Shown: in pieces, positions 21,021 through 28,930 of the stretch
Layout: each line of letters starts with the position of its first letter
Position numbering within the stretch: the stretch's first letter is position 1
Source: Hungatella sp. UBA5385
GTDB taxonomy: Bacteria; Bacillota; Clostridia; Lachnospirales; Lachnospiraceae
Direction of reading: 5' to 3'
Assembly (NCBI GenBank): GCA_002409995.1
Contig: DHOR01000052.1
Coordinates: 1-31,213 of the forward strand
Length of the DNA stretch: 31,213 nucleotides
Program-made: the position numbers and the translations under genes
The notes under the pieces: generated by a model
Told to the model about the DNA's origin: nothing
Seen by the model: the letters and a program-made list of their open reading frames with translations, nothing else
The model's database searches: none

Positions 21021-23258
21021 ATGTTAGATCAGAATGTGAATGTAATCACTGATATTATAGATATGGAATATTTGCAGACTGTTCAGGACAGTCTTGGACG
21101 TATAGTGGGTATCACAACAGCTTTGCTGGACCCCAATGGGGTACCCATTTCCCGCCCAACTAATCTTCATGCATTTTGTGCCATGATGCAGGCAAGTGAT
21201 ACCGGCGTACAGATGTGTATGAAAACTAATGGAAAACTAATTGAAATCAATAAGGAGACCCGGGAGCCTTCTATTGTGCTCTGTCCAAACTCCGGCTTAA
21301 TGACTGCGGCTGTTCCTATATTTTTTGAGGATAAATATCTGGGAAGCTGGCTGATCGGTCAGATACGCATGGAGAATATAGATTTTGACTTGATTGAAAA
21401 TACAGCAGAAAAAGCCGGATTTTCTAAAGAGGAAGCCAAGAAGAATATTTCCATGCTTCCTGTTATATCAGATGAAGAATTTAGAAACATCTTGAATTTT
21501 CTTGTAACTACCACAAAAACAGTGACTGATCTGGCAGCGTTAAATACCACCTTAAACAAACAGAACAAGGAACTTGCTCAGTTTGCAGAGAACCTTGATG
21601 CGTCTTTGGCAGCATTTAAAGAGTTTATCAACCTAACTGATATCGGAACCTACTTAGTGGATTATGAGACAGGGGAGCTGCTGATGGCAAGCAGTATGTA
21701 TAAGGAACTGGCTGGTATAGATACCGATGATTTTAGCGGGAATACCTGTTATAGCTATATGGGGTGTGAGGATTTCTGCCCTTACTGCCCCAAAGTGCAG
21801 CTTGTGGATGAAAACGGAGAGCCAACCGGTCCTGTTGTATGGGAACGATATAATGATGCCGTTGATATGTGGCTGAGCATTACCAGCCGTGCCTTAAAGT
21901 GGATTGATGGCAGAACTGTTATGATGACCACCTTTGTAAATATAACGGAACGTAAGAAAGAGGAGGAGCGCATCGCCTATTTAGCATATAATGACCAGCT
22001 TCTCAATATACCTAATGCATTAAAATTAAGCTTGGATATTAAAGAAAAATGCAGTGAACATTGCTATTTGATTTTCTTTGATGTAAAAGGGCTTAAGAAT
22101 ATTAACAATGTTTATGGGCGCACTGCCGGAGATAAGCTTTTAAAGTCTATTGCTGATTGGTTACGGGAATTTGTCCAGGGCACGATACCTCTTTACCGTG
22201 TAAGTGGAGATGAATTTGCTATTCTGGTCGCAGATAAGGAAGATCATGAGGTTATGGAATTTGCTTCAGACATATTTGCCAGATTTGAATCTCCCTGGAC
22301 TGTGGATATGAGTGGCATAAAACAGCATATTTATGCAGGAATCCAGATGGGTATTATACAGGCGAAGGAACCTGTTGACTCCCACTCCACTCTTATAAAC
22401 TTAACAGAGAAGGTGCTGTCCTTTGCAAGAGATGCTAATATGCCTATTCTGTTTGATGAAGAGATGGATCGGAAATTCCAGGATCATATGAATCTGATTG
22501 TCAGCTTAAAGGCATGTGTTCTTAACCAGATGGAGGGCTTTTCACTTAATTATCAGCCTGTGGTAGATGCTTTTACTGGGAAATGGATCGGAATGGAAGC
22601 CCTTTGCCGCTGGAACAGCCCTGATGTGGGGAATATTCCTCCTAATATATTTATTGATGAAGCTGAAAAGCTGGGAATTATTTCAGCTATTGGAAGCTGG
22701 GTGCTGGAAGAGGCAATCAGTCAGACAAAAATTTGGAAGCTGCATGAGATTGAGAATTTCACCCTGTCAGTAAACTTATCTCCTATTCAACTGAGAGATA
22801 AAGAGCTGATTACCGATATTCACAGAATACTGAAAAGATATAATTATCCGGCCAATAGATTGAGCCTTGAGATTACAGAGTCTGCTGAGGTTCAATTTGA
22901 TGATATTACATTGAAACTGCTAAATAGCTTAAAGGAGGCAGGAATTCAATTATCGCTGGATGACTTTGGTACAGGATATGGAAGCTTTTCCAATCTTAAA
23001 AGTCTGCCAATCAGTATATTAAAGACAGATCGTTCCTTTATCAAGGGAATTGAGGAAGATGAGTATTTGCGCCATACACTGCGTACTATGGTGGATTTCG
23101 CTCACTTTGCAGGTCTTATAGTGGTTGCCGAAGGTGTGGAAACTGCCAATCAGCATGAGATTGTAAGACGAAATGGTGCCAATTATATTCAGGGCTTTTA
23201 CTTTTCTAAGCCACTTACAAAAGAGGATTTGGAAAAGAATCTGTATCGATTTAGATAA
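21021..23258 (+). CDS. PocR-PAS-GGDEF-EAL cyclic-di-GMP signalling protein
   Basis: A 745-residue soluble protein with four modules. Residues about 15-170 form a PocR-type ligand-binding domain with C53, C66 and C88; about 195-310 a PAS domain containing the cysteine cluster C243, C249, C253 and C256; about 325-480 a GGDEF domain whose signature reads SGDEF (395-399); and about 485-740 an EAL domain. The EAL site looks intact: MEAL (E526), VNLSPIQL, LEITES, LDDFGTGYGSF, ILKTDRSF and VAEGVET. It is therefore probably a cyclic-di-GMP phosphodiesterase that senses a small molecule or redox state; the GGDEF part may be regulatory. No transmembrane segment is seen. ATG 21021 follows GAGGTG; an ATG at 21000 is in frame but lacks such a site. 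Confidence 0.92.
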   Translation: MLDQNVNVITDIIDMEYLQTVQDSLGRIVGITTALLDPNGVPISRPTNLHAFCAMMQASDTGVQMCMKTNGKLIEINKETREPSIVLCPNSGLMTAAVPIFFEDKYLGSWLIGQIRMENIDFDLIENTAEKAGFSKEEAKKNISMLPVISDEEFRNILNFLVTTTKTVTDLAALNTTLNKQNKELAQFAENLDASLAAFKEFINLTDIGTYLVDYETGELLMASSMYKELAGIDTDDFSGNTCYSYMGCEDFCPYCPKVQLVDENGEPTGPVVWERYNDAVDMWLSITSRALKWIDGRTVMMTTFVNITERKKEEERIAYLAYNDQLLNIPNALKLSLDIKEKCSEHCYLIFFDVKGLKNINNVYGRTAGDKLLKSIADWLREFVQGTIPLYRVSGDEFAILVADKEDHEVMEFASDIFARFESPWTVDMSGIKQHIYAGIQMGIIQAKEPVDSHSTLINLTEKVLSFARDANMPILFDEEMDRKFQDHMNLIVSLKACVLNQMEGFSLNYQPVVDAFTGKWIGMEALCRWNSPDVGNIPPNIFIDEAEKLGIISAIGSWVLEEAISQTKIWKLHEIENFTLSVNLSPIQLRDKELITDIHRILKRYNYPANRLSLEITESAEVQFDDITLKLLNSLKEAGIQLSLDDFGTGYGSFSNLKSLPISILKTDRSFIKGIEEDEYLRHTLRTMVDFAHFAGLIVVAEGVETANQHEIVRRNGANYIQGFYFSKPLTKEDLEKNLYRFR

Positions 23259-23270
23259 TGATTATACATA

Positions 23271-23316
23271 AAAAAGCTGCCATAGAGGGGGGAAATCCTC
23301 CCTATGAGCAGCTTTT
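23271..23316. terminator. Bidirectional terminator between the EAL and HPr-like genes
   Basis: AAAAGCTGC and GCAGCTTTT form the base of a stem that continues as ATAGAGGG with CCCTAT around a G-rich/AAAT loop. A-run and T-run ends serve both convergent genes. Confidence 0.75.
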
Positions 23317-23340
23317 GACATTCGGTTATTCGTTCTTAAG

Positions 23341-23583
23341 TTATGCAGTTCTTCTTGAGAGCAGGAACTGTTCAACTGCAGTCAGCACTTCTTCCTGCTG
23401 ATTCCCATGAATTACCATCTCTAAATCGGTATTACCGCTGATGGTCATAACACCCAGGAATGATTTGGCATCGATAATTACGCTGCCTCTTTGAAGGTCG
23501 ATGTCACATTCAAATTGATTCACTAGTTTCACAAATGTGGAAACATCTTCCATGCTGTTAAAGCGGATTGGATATTTCTGCAT
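23341..23583 (-). CDS. HPr-like protein without the phosphorylatable histidine
   Basis: An 80-residue protein of the HPr fold and length. The segment IIDAKSFLGVMTI matches the strand-helix around HPr Ser46 (usually AKSIMGVMSL). In the N-terminal part, where HPr has GLHARPA with the active histidine, it reads FNSMEDVSTFVKLV and has no histidine. It cannot carry phosphate in the standard PTS way, so a regulatory or Crh-like role is more probable. The start is ATG 23583 with AGAGGTG 6 bp upstream; a GTG three codons earlier lies within that site. It is a single gene with its own terminator. Confidence 0.82.
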   Translation of the reverse strand: MQKYPIRFNSMEDVSTFVKLVNQFECDIDLQRGSVIIDAKSFLGVMTISGNTDLEMVIHGNQQEEVLTAVEQFLLSRRTA

Positions 23584-23671
23584 ACTTATCACCTCTTTAA
23601 TCAGAAATACAAAATTTATTAAAAGTATTATTTCATTATATACTAATGTGAAGCCATTGTTCTATGACCTC

Positions 23672-23683
23672 TTTTGTACAAAA
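23672..23683. promoter_or_regulatory. Perfect palindrome TTTTGTACAAAA upstream of the second AraC gene
   Basis: A 12-bp perfect palindrome ends 11 bp before the -35 element at 23695. It could be an operator; no regulator can be assigned. Confidence 0.3.
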
Positions 23684-23694
23684 ACCGTCCTTTC

Positions 23695-23724
23695 TTGCAA
23701 AATAGGCAGGATTAGTGCTATAAT
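23695..23724 (+). promoter_or_regulatory. Promoter of the second AraC gene
   Basis: TTGCAA (23695-23700) and TATAAT (23719-23724) are 18 bp apart, and TGC directly before the -10 makes it an extended -10 element. The predicted leader is about 75 nt. Confidence 0.65.
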
Positions 23725-23805
23725 AAGTGTGGGTAACAGGCGCGAAGCGCAGCTTGTTCATCAGGTACGGTTGGAGATAACGGAGAAAGGAGTTACTGGG
23801 GAAGC

Positions 23806-24780
23806 GTGAACGAAGAATTATTAAAAGATCTTAAGAAGCCGACTGAGATGGAGAACCGGATATTAAACGGATCCTTACCTGTGCTTTCTTACTATGTAAA
23901 AGACCAGGGCAGCAATCAGATGGACAAAGATATCGTAATTGCCAAGGGACAGCTGATGGGTCTTTTTTGTCAGCCCCGGTACGTGGATTTTCCCGATCAT
24001 ACTCACAATTACGTAGAACTGGTGTATATGTACAGCGGCACCACAACTCATATTATAAACGGACATATTAAGCTTAAGCTGGAAACCAATGATCTATTGT
24101 TTTTAAAACAAGGAACCAGCCACTCTATTGAGGCAGCGGGTCATGATGACATAGCTGCTCATTTTCTGGTGCTGCCTGAATTTTTTCAGCATCCCAGCAT
24201 GATGATGGAAGATGGAAGTGTTCTTCGCCGCTTTATTACGGGAGCCATGGTTCATAATGACAAAGTAGCAGATTATCTTCATTTCCATTTGCAGGGAATG
24301 GTGCCTGCACAGAATCTGTTGGAGAACATGATGTGGTCCCTTGTAAGAAGAGAAAGAGGCGGACAATCAATTAATCAGGCAACAATGGGAATACTCATAA
24401 TGGAATTGCTCAATAATACTGATAAGGTGGATTTATACGATACAGCTCAGTATGAAGAGCATATTATTATGACTGCCTATCAGTATCTGGAGGATCATTA
24501 TCCTACAGCTACACTGGAGGAGTTTTCCAAGATGGTAAGTGAGCCCACTTACTATATCAGCCGTTTATTTAAACGCTATGCAAAGATCACATTTAAGGAA
24601 TGTCTGCAGATGATCCGGCTGGCTAGAGCAGCATTTATGCTGACAGCTACAGTGAAACCTGTGGAAGCCATTATTTCAGAGGTAGGCTATGAAAACAGCA
24701 GCTATTTTCACAAACTGTTCCGGGGAAAATATGGTATGACACCCAAATGCTACCGGGACAAAGCTAAATCTGAAATCTAA
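23806..24780 (+). CDS. AraC family transcriptional regulator
   Basis: A 324-residue regulator. An N-terminal cupin-like sensor contains FPDHTHNYVELVYMYSGTTT and the LLFLKQGTSHSIEAAG strand. The C-terminal AraC DNA-binding domain holds TLEEFSKMVSEPTYYISRLF and VEAIISEVGYENSSYFHKLF, closing with KYGMTPKCYR. This layout is common for regulators of sugar or glycan use in Lachnospiraceae, but no operon is adjacent to show its target. GTG 23806 is the start, with GGGGAAG close upstream and AAAGGAG 13 bp away; the start is less certain than the rest. Confidence 0.9.
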   Translation: MNEELLKDLKKPTEMENRILNGSLPVLSYYVKDQGSNQMDKDIVIAKGQLMGLFCQPRYVDFPDHTHNYVELVYMYSGTTTHIINGHIKLKLETNDLLFLKQGTSHSIEAAGHDDIAAHFLVLPEFFQHPSMMMEDGSVLRRFITGAMVHNDKVADYLHFHLQGMVPAQNLLENMMWSLVRRERGGQSINQATMGILIMELLNNTDKVDLYDTAQYEEHIIMTAYQYLEDHYPTATLEEFSKMVSEPTYYISRLFKRYAKITFKECLQMIRLARAAFMLTATVKPVEAIISEVGYENSSYFHKLFRGKYGMTPKCYRDKAKSEI

Positions 24781-24872
24781 AAAGATTATGAAAACTGAGG
24801 CAGGAAGATTGACTTTCCTATGGGACCTTATTATAGTTAAGGGTACATAAGGAAGTGAGGGATTTTAAGCAT

Positions 24873-25280
24873 ATGATGAATCAGTTAAGAGAGCGTATGA
24901 CGCGTTTTATGATTGGCAGATATGGAATAGACAGACTTGGGCAATTTTTGCTCACTGTGGGTATGATTATTTTAGCAGTTAATTTGTTTGTTAGAAATTA
25001 TGCCCTTTCTTTGGTTGTAATGGTTGTTCTGATTGTTTGCTATTATCGAATGTTTTCAAGGGATATTAACAAGCGCTATGGAGAGAATCAAAAGTTTGAG
25101 AGAATGAGATTCCGTGTAACTGAAAAGTTTAAAAAGGTAAAATTCAGAACTTTGCAAATGAAAGATTACCATATCTATAAGTGCCCAAGCTGCGGGCAGA
25201 AGATCAGAATTCCGAGAGGAAAGGGGAAAATAAGTATTCACTGCCCCAAATGCAGTACAGATTTTATAAAGAAAAGTTGA
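24873..25280 (+). CDS. Small membrane protein with C-terminal zinc ribbon
   Basis: A 135-residue protein. It starts with a basic amphipathic region (RERMTRFMIGRYGIDRLGQF), followed by two hydrophobic segments, then a charged stretch and a C-terminal zinc ribbon with two CxxC pairs (YKCPSCGQKIRIPRG and IHCPKCSTDF). It should be an inner-membrane protein with the ribbon in the cytoplasm. ATG 24873 is chosen; GTG 24855, in frame, lies inside the AAGGAAGTGAGG stretch that probably serves as the ribosome site. The function is unknown. It is 19 bp before the DUF2156 gene and likely in one operon with the next two genes. Confidence 0.8.
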   Translation: MMNQLRERMTRFMIGRYGIDRLGQFLLTVGMIILAVNLFVRNYALSLVVMVVLIVCYYRMFSRDINKRYGENQKFERMRFRVTEKFKKVKFRTLQMKDYHIYKCPSCGQKIRIPRGKGKISIHCPKCSTDFIKKS

Positions 25281-25299
25281 GAAACAGAAGGGAAACATT

Positions 25300-26220
25300 A
25301 TGGATTTACAATTTAAGCCTATTGAGGCAAAGGATATTGAGGAGTTAACACCACTTTTTGCCCAGAGGCCAAACAAGACATGTGACAGTTTATTTTTAGA
25401 TAGTTTTATATGGAGAGATTATTATCGTATCAGATATGCAATCAGTGATGAAAAAGCAGTACAATTTTTAATGGAAAAGGATGGGTATTACTTCACAGCA
25501 ATGCCTATGTGCAAGGAAGAAGATCTTCCCCACTATTTCCAGGAGATCGTGGATTATTTTAATCAGGTGTTGAAGCAGCCGCTTCGGATTTACCTGGCAG
25601 ATGAGGAGGCAATTAAGTATTTAAATCTGGACCCTGAGAAGTTTGAAGTGACAGAGCAGGAGGATTTAAAGGATTATTTATATGATGCTAATAAATTAAA
25701 AACTCTTTCAGGCAAGAAGCTTCATAAGAAGAAAAATCACTTAAATTCATTTATGAAGACTTATGAAGGACGTTATGAATATAGAAGACTCTGCTGCTCT
25801 GACAGAGGAGATGTGTGGAGATTCCTGGACAGATGGTGGGATAACAAGGTAATAGCAGCCGAGTTTTCTGAGCAGCTGGATTATGAAGTCAATGGAGTTC
25901 ATGAGATATTAAAGAACTGTTCCCAGCTCTATATCCGAATGGCAGGAATTTATATTGATGGTGAGTTAGAGGCGTTTACCATTGGAACCTATAATGAATT
26001 GGAAAAAATGGCAATTATTCATATAGAAAAAGCAAATCCGGAGATCAGAGGTCTTTATCAGTTTATTAATCAGCAATTCCTGCTGAATGAATTTCCGGAG
26101 GATATGGTACTGGTAAACCGTGAAGATGATCTGGGACTTGAAGGCTTGAGAAAGGCCAAGATGTCTTATTATCCTATAGATTTTGCAAGAAAATACGAAG
26201 TGGTACAGAAGGATTTCTAA
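25300..26220 (+). CDS. DUF2156 family protein (GNAT-like, lysyltransferase-related)
   Basis: A 306-residue soluble protein related to the C-terminal domain of phosphatidylglycerol lysyltransferases, with a double GNAT-like fold. Recognisable parts are the N-terminal CDSLFLDSFIWRDYYRIRY block, the basic LHKKKNHLNSFMKTYEGRYEYR segment (split here around residue 145) and the C-terminal NREDDLGLEGLRKAKMSYYP. It lacks the membrane domain of MprF, so it may transfer an aminoacyl or acyl group to a soluble or surface target; the substrate is unknown. It lies 3 bp before an Eis-like acetyltransferase gene, so the two are probably co-expressed. Confidence 0.87.
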   Translation: MDLQFKPIEAKDIEELTPLFAQRPNKTCDSLFLDSFIWRDYYRIRYAISDEKAVQFLMEKDGYYFTAMPMCKEEDLPHYFQEIVDYFNQVLKQPLRIYLADEEAIKYLNLDPEKFEVTEQEDLKDYLYDANKLKTLSGKKLHKKKNHLNSFMKTYEGRYEYRRLCCSDRGDVWRFLDRWWDNKVIAAEFSEQLDYEVNGVHEILKNCSQLYIRMAGIYIDGELEAFTIGTYNELEKMAIIHIEKANPEIRGLYQFINQQFLLNEFPEDMVLVNREDDLGLEGLRKAKMSYYPIDFARKYEVVQKDF

Positions 26221-26223
26221 ATT

Positions 26224-27273
26224 ATGATACAGTATTTAAAACAGGATGAGAAAATTAAAAGCCGTGCACTGTATGAAGAGGTATTTCCTGATGATCAGGA
26301 AAGCTTTGTGGACTTTTATTATGCAGACAGGGCAAAAAAGAATAAGATTTTGGCTTCTGTTGAAGATGGGGAGGTAGTTGCCATGCTTCACAGAAATCCT
26401 TACCAGGTAGTGGTAAAGGATCAGGTTTGGAAAATTGATTACATCGCCTGTGTGGGAACCACCCCCAGACGGCGCCATCAGGGATATATGAGCAGACTGC
26501 TTTCTCGGTGCTTTGCAGATATGCATATGGAAAGAATGGGCTTCAGCTTTTTGGTGCCTGCCCATCCATCAATTTACCGTCCCTTTGATTTTACTTATAT
26601 CTGTGATCTTCCACAAAGGGCTCTCAATGAAAGGGGACAGTCTCATTTAAATAGCCGTGCTTGTATAGAATCCTCAGGTGAGTGTAAGGATGTGGCAAGA
26701 TTCGCAGTTCAGCAGCTGGAAAAACAGTATGAGGTCTATACCCTGCGGGATGAAGAATATTACAGAAGCCTTTGCAGAGAGGTGCGAAGCGGAGATGGGG
26801 ACTTAGTCCTTTTGAGAACCCGTGATGATAGTGAAGAGCTTGTGGGTATATCTGCCTATTATGGAGCTCAGGGGCAGGAAGTGAGGGAGTTTATCACTCT
26901 GCCTGAATATCAGAAGGATACAGGGTCACCGAAGCCCTCTGTTATGGGACGGATTATTCATCTGGAACAGTTCCTTTCTGTGATTCGGTTAAAGGAGGAT
27001 TCTGAAGTCAGCCAGATGGAACTTCTGATTGAAGTAAAGGATGGCTTCATCCGTCAGAATGAAGGCATTTTTAGATGGAAGCTCGATCGAAACGGATCAG
27101 AAGTCAGCCGTGTATCAAGGGAAGAAACATTTCAGCCGGAGCTGAGCATTGGAATTGCTGATTTAACCTCCTGGCTCTTTGGATACAGTATTCCACAGGT
27201 ATCCTATCATAAGCAGGAAATTGTAGATAAGATACAACCTCTTCAGGGCGTTTATTTTGATGAAATAGTGTAA
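26224..27273 (+). CDS. Eis-like GNAT N-acetyltransferase with C-terminal SCP2-type domain
   Basis: A 349-residue protein. The N-terminal GNAT domain contains the acetyl-CoA motif VGTTPRRRHQGYMSRLL (about 78-94) and YRPFDFTYICD, a run typical of the Eis family. A second GNAT-like region follows, and the last about 100 residues resemble the sterol-carrier-type domain of Eis proteins. Eis enzymes acetylate several amine positions of small molecules or proteins; the target here is unknown. It is 3 bp after the DUF2156 gene, with no obvious ribosome site of its own, which suggests translational coupling. Confidence 0.87.
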   Translation: MIQYLKQDEKIKSRALYEEVFPDDQESFVDFYYADRAKKNKILASVEDGEVVAMLHRNPYQVVVKDQVWKIDYIACVGTTPRRRHQGYMSRLLSRCFADMHMERMGFSFLVPAHPSIYRPFDFTYICDLPQRALNERGQSHLNSRACIESSGECKDVARFAVQQLEKQYEVYTLRDEEYYRSLCREVRSGDGDLVLLRTRDDSEELVGISAYYGAQGQEVREFITLPEYQKDTGSPKPSVMGRIIHLEQFLSVIRLKEDSEVSQMELLIEVKDGFIRQNEGIFRWKLDRNGSEVSRVSREETFQPELSIGIADLTSWLFGYSIPQVSYHKQEIVDKIQPLQGVYFDEIV

Positions 27274-27279
27274 TTTATA

Positions 27280-27309
27280 TTGTAAGTGCCTCTCCTGCTA
27301 TAGTATAAT
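27280..27309 (+). promoter_or_regulatory. Promoter of the phosphoribosyltransferase-like gene
   Basis: TTGTAA (27280-27285) and TATAAT (27304-27309) are 18 bp apart. The start near 27316 gives a 46-nt leader with GGGGAGG just before the ATG. Confidence 0.6.
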
Positions 27310-27361
27310 AAAAGTAAGAGATTACTTGTCTGTCAGACTATACATGAGGGGAGGTCCCTGT

Positions 27362-27997
27362 ATGAATAAATATGTTAAACTAAAAGCAACTGACTGTAAC
27401 GTTAGTCTTAAGGTGGCACCAGGACATTTTGCCACCAATCACTCTCATATTAATTACTATATTGACATGACCACACTAAAGGCCAGACAGAGCGAGGCAA
27501 GAGAGGTGGCAAAGGCGTTGTCACCCAGATACCTTTATGACACCATTGTAGACACGATTATCTGCCTGGAAGGAATGGAAGTTGTAGGCGCATATCTGGC
27601 AGAGGAGTTATCAAGGGGAGGTGTTATGTCAAAGAATGCACATAATGCCATCTATGTGATTACACCTGAGTTTAACAGCAACAGCCAAATGATTTTCCGG
27701 GATAATTTTATACCTATGATTAAAGGGAAGAATATAATTCTTCTCATGTCTTCCATATCAACGGGGAAAACCATTAACAAGGGAATAGAATGTATCCTGT
27801 ATTACGAAGGCATTCTTCGTGGCATTGCAGCTATTTTCAGTGCTCTTGAAGAGGAAAATGGAATTCCGATTAACTCAGTTTTTCACAAAGAGGATGTACC
27901 AGGCTATCAGACCTATGACTATCGGGACTGCCCATTCTGTAAAGAAGGGAAGAGACTGGACGCTCTGGTGAATTGTTACGGTTATTCTTTAATCTAA
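27362..27997 (+). CDS. Type I phosphoribosyltransferase-like protein with altered PRPP loop
   Basis: A 211-residue protein with the orotate-phosphoribosyltransferase type of fold. The expected PRPP-binding loop is ILLMSSISTGKTINKG (126-141). Its TGKT part is canonical, but the two acidic residues before it (usually VDDxxTTG) are replaced by SS. The C-terminus carries DCPFCKEGKRLDALVNCYG, with three cysteines that may bind metal. It may bind a nucleotide or PRPP without classical catalysis, or be a divergent enzyme. ATG 27362 follows GGGGAGG at 7 bp; a TTG at 27326 is in frame but without a site. It is a single gene with its own promoter and terminator. Confidence 0.75.
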   Translation: MNKYVKLKATDCNVSLKVAPGHFATNHSHINYYIDMTTLKARQSEAREVAKALSPRYLYDTIVDTIICLEGMEVVGAYLAEELSRGGVMSKNAHNAIYVITPEFNSNSQMIFRDNFIPMIKGKNIILLMSSISTGKTINKGIECILYYEGILRGIAAIFSALEEENGIPINSVFHKEDVPGYQTYDYRDCPFCKEGKRLDALVNCYGYSLI

Positions 27998-28003
27998 GTC
28001 AAT

Positions 28004-28068
28004 GGAGCTGCTGCATAAGTAAATTAGGTTTAACCTGCATAAAATTTACTTGTGCAGCAGCTTCCTTT
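28004..28068 (+). terminator. Long-stem terminator after the phosphoribosyltransferase-like gene
   Basis: Two arms of 20 nt (28006-28025 and 28043-28062; AGCTGCTGCATAAGTAAATT pairs nearly perfectly) enclose a 17-nt loop and are followed by TCCTTTTG. The stem is unusually long for a terminator. Confidence 0.7.
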
Positions 28069-28127
28069 TGTTGGTGGGATTGGAACGTTTTGACAGTGAA
28101 GTGTTGATGTGAAATGGAGGCGGTGTT

Positions 28128-28856
28128 GTGAAGGAACAGGAACAGCTTAAGCAGTGGCTGGAAAGCAGCAATAATATTGTGTTTTTTGGAGGAGCAGGAG
28201 TTTCTACAGAAAGTAATATACCGGATTTTCGGGGAGAGGATGGGTTGTACAGTCAGGAGTACAAATATCCGCCGGAGACTATGATCAGCCACAGCTTTTA
28301 TGTAAAAAATCCACAGGAGTTTTACAGGTTTTACAGAAATAAAATGATATTTTCTGAAGCAAAACCTAACAGAGCCCATATTGCCCTTGCAAAGCTGGAA
28401 GAGCAGGGAAGGTTGAGAGCCGTCATAACACAGAATATTGACGGCCTTCATCAGGCTGCGGGAAGTAAGGAGGTACTGGAGCTTCATGGTTCTGTACATA
28501 GAAATTACTGCACCAGATGCGGAAAGTTTTATGGTCTGGACGTGATCTTAGATGCCAAAAGCCCTGATCAGGTTCCCAAATGCAGCTGCGGCGGAGTGAT
28601 TAAGCCTGATGTTGTGCTATATGAAGAAAGTCTGGATCAGGATGTGTTAAGAAGGGCGGTATCCTATATTGAGAATGCAGATGTCCTTATTATAGGAGGA
28701 ACTTCACTTACTGTTTACCCTGCAGCAGGACTGATTGATTATTATAGGGGCAGCAGGCTGGTGCTGATCAATAAAACCGTTACTCCTTTGGATAGTAGGG
28801 CTGATCTGGTAATCAGTGGTAGTCTGGGAGAGGTTCTGGGGGATGCGGTGTTGTAG
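28128..28856 (+). CDS. cobB: NAD-dependent protein deacylase, Sir2 family
   Basis: A 242-residue sirtuin at full bacterial length. Motifs in order are FFGGAGVSTESNIPDFRG (about 18-35, NAD binding), TQNIDGLHQAAGS with the catalytic HGS shortly after, a four-cysteine zinc site (YCTRCGK and KCSCGG), KPDVVLYEE, and IIGGTSLTVYPAAG. It removes acetyl or other acyl groups from lysines, consuming NAD. GTG 28128 is the start, with GGAGG 7 bp upstream. It lies after a terminator; no promoter was clearly seen. It may counteract protein acetylation in metabolic enzymes. Confidence 0.93.
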   Translation: MKEQEQLKQWLESSNNIVFFGGAGVSTESNIPDFRGEDGLYSQEYKYPPETMISHSFYVKNPQEFYRFYRNKMIFSEAKPNRAHIALAKLEEQGRLRAVITQNIDGLHQAAGSKEVLELHGSVHRNYCTRCGKFYGLDVILDAKSPDQVPKCSCGGVIKPDVVLYEESLDQDVLRRAVSYIENADVLIIGGTSLTVYPAAGLIDYYRGSRLVLINKTVTPLDSRADLVISGSLGEVLGDAVL

Positions 28857-28930
28857 GTGTTTATAGAAGATGTTATTGAGATTAGAGATGTTAAAGGTAT
28901 AAGTATATATAGAATATAGGAGGCATGTAC

